This document shows, in pieces, positions 59,913 through 64,000 of a DNA stretch of 64,000 nucleotides. The notes under the pieces were generated by a model that had not been told where the DNA came from, did not search any database, and saw only the letters and a list, made by a program, of their open reading frames with translations. Numbering within the stretch: the stretch's first letter is position 1; the number at the start of each line of letters is the position of its first letter. The translations under genes were made by a program, and so were the position numbers. The DNA is from Lutraria lutraria (lineage: Eukaryota > Mollusca > Bivalvia > Venerida > Mactridae): positions 14,364,454-14,428,453 of the forward strand of contig OZ026840.1 of assembly GCA_964023205.1 (NCBI GenBank), in the 5' to 3' direction.

Positions 59913-61536
59913 TTCAATCCGGATTCTGTAATACCGATGGTTTTAGACCCAACCGTAAATTACTTCCTGTTATTGTAAAAGGGGAATTTGTCCAAAAATA
60001 CTTGAAACCAAAACAAAGATGATTGAATCTTCTTTAGTCAGCCAATGTAAGTACTATTATTGGATTTATTTATTTTTTGATATTAAAATGACGTAATAAA
60101 TCCGATTATTTGATATGTGGCCAAAAACAGAACAAAGACATGACATTCGTTGATCATCCGTTGGTGTTTAAGTGTCAGAAAATTTTTTGTTAGTTAAATG
60201 TATGAGTAATCAATGTTTTCTAGAACACAATTATGTTTTATTTATTGTATAAGTCATTGTGACTTGTTTACGTAGGTTGGATCTCAAAATAGGGTTTTCA
60301 CATTTCCCCTTACAGGTGTGTCTCATCAAGGCTCAAGCAGGGTCTCTGAGTCCTTCACGTTTATTTTTGTCTTCGTATTTAATTGTATTGGTTCATACTC
60401 TAATATTGTTAATCCTCTTACGAAAACTTCTTGTAAAGCAGTCAATATTAATGGGATTTTTTGTTGGTCAAGTTGATGGTAATTGTATAATCTATTTTTA
60501 TATTAATTACTATGTAATTAACCTCTTTTAATTCTATCCTTTTAGTTTAAGTTTAACTTTGAACATTTTAGTTGTAGCAGTGCTGTATATAACTACATGT
60601 ACTTGTAAAAATTTATAAATTGGCTGTAATATAAACAACCCAATGTGTTCAGTTGGTAGAGCATCTGACTTACAAGCATGAACTAATTATCATTATAGAT
60701 CAATGAAATTTATGACCCTATTTTTTACTAGGTATCAAATCTACAGACACTAACTTCTTTACTTGACTAAGCTGCCATAACCAGACAGGGTTAATCTGAT
60801 AATTTAAGGGGCAATAAAACAATTAAGATTTTAGACCTCATGTGGCTTTTGGAGCTGTACAATGGTTTTAATGACTGAAATTTAAAACAATATATCTTTT
60901 ATTGCTTTTTATCCAATTGTTAATGACAGTAACAAGACTGTTTATGAAGTTATAATATTCATACTGTTTTGATCATTAAATGTAGTGATATTCTGATCAT
61001 ATATATTAATTTATTATAATTACATAATGTATAAGACCGTAAGTGATCTTATTATTTATTTTGATATATTAAGATGATCTGGAAGTACTAAATATAATTG
61101 ATAATAAAGATTATTCACAATGTGGGTACTAAGTTACTTAATTAAGTATTCCAATACTCAAAGCCTAATCTTTGCTGGTACTGACCTAGTGGCTGACAAC
61201 CTATTTAATTAAGCAAACAATTACATCAAGTCTTACAGTAGACAATTATATAATAATTGTGAATGAAAATGAGTTGGTTTATATATATAACAAATTTTAT
61301 GGAAATGAATGTACATAAAACATATTCTGAGAGCGTATATCATCAATTAGGACCAATCTTATCCCAGTTGTACTAATTGATTATTGCAGGACGAAATGTA
61401 ATACAAACATTTGTTTACGGTAAAAGCCTTTTAAATAATATGTGTGTCGAAACTAGCTTTTATTTGGCTCATTTACGTAACTGTTGATACATATTATTTT
61501 TTAAAATCTTTAGTATAGTGTGTACACTTTTTTCAG
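59913..61536 (+). promoter_or_regulatory. Upstream region of the last gene, possible 5' UTR exon
   Basis: Just past the giant element lies TTACTTCCTG (ETS-type core, reverse) at about 59,960. A strong donor-like CCAAT|GTAAGT is near 60,047 after an AT-rich stretch with ATGATTGAATC. Joining that donor to the acceptor at 61,536 gives an in-frame stop, so it would be a 5' UTR exon and translation would begin at 61,551. A SINE fragment is at 60,640-60,690. The rest is AT-rich with nothing recognised. Confidence 0.35.
60640..60690 (+). repeat. tRNA-derived SINE fragment (head only)
   Basis: TGTTCAGTTGGTAGAGCATC and ACTTACAAGCATGA match the head of the 1,383 and 18,783 elements. The B box is lost. 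Confidence 0.5.
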
Positions 61537-61550
61537 GAAGTAGCTATCAG

Positions 61551-64000
61551 ATGAATTCTAAGTACGAAAGTATATCTGATGATGATTTATTTGGTTCTGG
61601 TTGTGACTCATTGGATTTAAACTCACTGATATCTTCTGACGTATGTGGACCTATTGATGGCAATGCAGTGAACACTATGACTCTCCAAAATCAAGATGAA
61701 TCAAAGAACAGATCCTCAAACGTCAGATCTCAACAACAGGTGCGCTGTACTTTTCTAAACATATAAACTGGGTATATGAATATCAATTCTAATGATTTAG
61801 TTATTGCAACATAACTTTTTTAACATGATAGCCAATTGGGCAATTTTTGATACTATCATAGCCCAAGCTATTTGTAATAGCCAGAAGGTAAAAAAAAAAC
61901 CATTTCTTAACTGGAAAAATGTAAAAAATATCACTTTAAAATTTGGTAAAAGCACTGTAAACACTATATACATGTGTTTGTTGAAAGAAGTCATCTATGC
62001 ATAGGTTTGTCTTGTACAGTAAATTTGTGTTAGCGGACAACTCCGAATAAAGGCTGCCCTGTAAATTAAGGTCATTCTTTTAAAAAAGGTCAATGATTAT
62101 TTAGAACAAAATTACCTTCGATTAAAGACTGCCTGTCAATAATGGTCACATTATGTCTTTTCCTAGGGTGGCCTTTGTTAAAAGGTTTGACTTTACATGT
62201 ATATGATAATGTGGCAGTTTGTTTCAGACGTCACTTGCAGTGTTGTAGTGAATGTTACGAATTTATGAAACATGCATTTGCGGGCTGGTTATTGGCATCC
62301 ACAATGGTGTCTGCTTACTAATTGTATCAATTTTATTCGGATCCTCACCAAACTTAATGGAAATTTTTATGGTCATGAGATCACGGTCAAGGTCGATAAC
62401 CAGCCCAATAGGCCCTGGTTACAGTGGTACTTTTAAGTTATGCCCCTTGACGCTTAGAAAAGATTTGACAGGCTTGTTTTGTGACCTGGCACTCTTGTTT
62501 GATTTATTTTTGTCATTTACTTACAGCCATACACTTGTTAAATATGTTGATGTATGTATGCGTATAGAAGCTTGTACATAATAGGAGATATTTGTTTCTA
62601 GGTGCTGCGTCCAATGCCTGGTACCTCTCGGCCTACTGAGGATATTTTTCAACCTGTATATGAGCCAGTTCCAATATATGAACGATCTTCTTTTAGACGG
62701 GAACCTACTGATACTGGTGCTAGGGCTAAAGTTCTAAAGAACAAGGAAAATAAGAGTAAAAACACTACGAAAAGGACACACAATGTGAAAAATGGTGAAA
62801 CTAAAGTGATTCCGCCCCAATTTCGTCCATGTGATGGTCGTGATCAGACTTCTAATTGGGAACCTGTGCTACAACTCAAACAATATGAGGATGAGGAAGA
62901 AACTTTGTTGAAACCTGTCAACATTAGCAAACAGAAAAGACAGAATAAGAACAGATCTACACCCAAGTCGAGGTCAGAACCACTGATGTCCACAAGCTCT
63001 GTTAGCAGTGACAATGATTTTTTGTCTTTAGACAGTATTCCATTCCCTGCTGGATTAACTGCACATACAAATCCGAAAGATGTTAAACACCGTATTTATA
63101 TAAAGAGAGCAAATAATGAACAAAATGGAATTATAGTACAAAATGGGGATCAAGAGATCCCCCATTCTTTCCACAGAGATAACAAGAATGATAATTCATT
63201 GTCTGTGAACACTATTCAGCCACATCATATTACTTCTATACATAACGACTTGTGGAAGGAACAAAGAAAAGCTAAGAAGCAGTCTAATGAAGATAACATC
63301 TCAGTACATTTAAGTCCTTCAAATAATCAGGCTGTTCATATTGTTAATGATGATATTGAAATGGACCTGGAGTCCCAACAATCAGGGTTAAACATACCAG
63401 GTCCTAGGCATCCATCTGGTGCAAATTCTGGGTCTAGATTAGATCATCCAATAGTTGTACCATATGAGGTTGAAGCTCAGAACCAGCATGCTTTACGTAT
63501 GGATAACATACATAGTAACACAGAACCAGCAACATGTGATAATGTACATGCACTGAACTTTAATTCACCATCCAGTTCTGTTTCAAATACTTTAGTAGAT
63601 GAATTCAATGACAGCTTGCCATCTAATATGTCATCAAACATACTTTTTGGGGACGGTCTAAATAATGATTTTCTGTTCGCTCAACAACTTCAACAAAAAT
63701 ACGATCGTGAAAATGAAGAAATTCAGAGAAATAGACGATTTGATGTTCCTTCAAATGTTCATCAAAGATTCAGCGATCAACCCTCAAGTCGGCATCGGAA
63801 TCTCATATCTCAGCCTTTTGCAACAGAAAACATCGAACGCTCAGAGGAGGTTAATGCTCCTGTTGATGACAGTCTAAATACCTTGGATTTTGTTACTGCT
63901 TTTCACTCGTTAGACGATAGTACAAACAATGGAAGGGGATCTGTATATGCGCCAGGAGATATTGAGAATCCATCGCAACCTCCAGAACCTATTGTTATTC
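61551..64000 (+). CDS. Unrecognised long polar protein, 5' part (runs off window)
   Basis: The first coding exon is 61,551-61,739 (acceptor at 61,536; ATG at 61,551, MNSKYESISDDDLFGSG; donor CAG|GTGCGC). The second starts at 62,602 after TTTCTAG and stays open in the same phase for 1.4 kb to the window end, so over 520 codons are seen. The protein is rich in Asn, Ser, Asp and Gln, with lysine/arginine clusters (KVLKNKENKSKN, KQKRQNKNRSTPKSRS) and no globular domain, so probably disordered and perhaps nuclear. Near its visible end, FLFAQQLQQKYDREN resembles the LQ-type helices before RING domains or in ubiquitin-binding motifs. That hints at an E3 ligase whose RING would lie beyond the window, but I cannot identify it. 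An alternative start in a far upstream exon (49,209) is possible. Confidence 0.75.
62014..62196 (+). mobile_element. MITE family A, full-length copy
   Basis: TACAGTAAATTTGTGTTAGC at the left and AAAAGGTTTGACTTTACA at the right, with GATTATTTAGAACAAAATTA inside. It lies in the intron between the two coding exons of the last gene. Confidence 0.65.
62250..62530 (+). repeat. Dispersed repeat fragment
   Basis: Contains CCTCACCAAACTTAATGG, GGTCATGAGATCACGGTCAA and GTTATGCCCCTTGACGC; the phrasing recalls other dispersed mollusc-type repeats in the window. No coding capacity. Confidence 0.4.

Overview
The window is eukaryotic, AT-rich, intron-rich animal DNA with dense, diverse repeats. The two recognisable genes are a C2-domain cytosolic phospholipase A2 and the cap methyltransferase CMTR2. 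Gene structure and repeat types (tRNA-derived SINE-like elements, many small TIR/MITE families, AGGTCA-rich tandem repeats) suggest a mollusc, most likely a bivalve. That assignment is inference; no species can be fixed from sequence alone.

Layout. (1) 1-2.9 kb: a possible last exon of an unrecognised minus-strand gene and foldback elements. (2) 2.97-19.95 kb, plus strand: a cPLA2 gene (PLA2G4-type) whose N-terminal exon(s) are not seen; 14 coding exons plus one in-frame candidate cassette exon. (3) 19.95-23.4 kb: convergent 3' region with a 33-bp minisatellite and repeats. (4) 23.4-36.2 kb, minus strand: a complete CMTR2 gene, 12 coding exons and 872 codons, with introns full of small transposons. 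(5) 36.2-37.5 kb: CMTR2 upstream region. (6) 37,522-59,900: what I read as one giant (~22.4 kb) insertion. It has short terminal inverted repeats, mirrored subterminal decamers (GCGACCRATA), a 12-bp direct repeat (GTTTATGACGGG) directly outside both ends, and two large arrays of the same ~187-bp satellite in opposite orientation (about 28 and 41 monomers) around a ~9-kb centre. The centre holds a hAT-like element (8-bp TSD TCCCATAT), which itself contains a LINE 3' fragment and a nearly intact Tc1/mariner-type transposon (TA TSD, DDE transposase, close to the DD82E/Sailor type). (7) 59.9-64 kb: start of a plus-strand gene for a long, polar, probably disordered protein that runs off the window; its 1.4-kb open frame has no stop inside the window.

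CMTR2 and the last gene point away from each other, and the giant element lies between them. Without it their start codons would be about 3 kb apart, so the element may have split a divergent gene pair.

The main novelty candidate is the giant satellite-armed, foldback-like element and its nest of transposons. Exon boundaries were read by eye from splice sites, reading frame and resemblance to known families; no alignment or database search was run.
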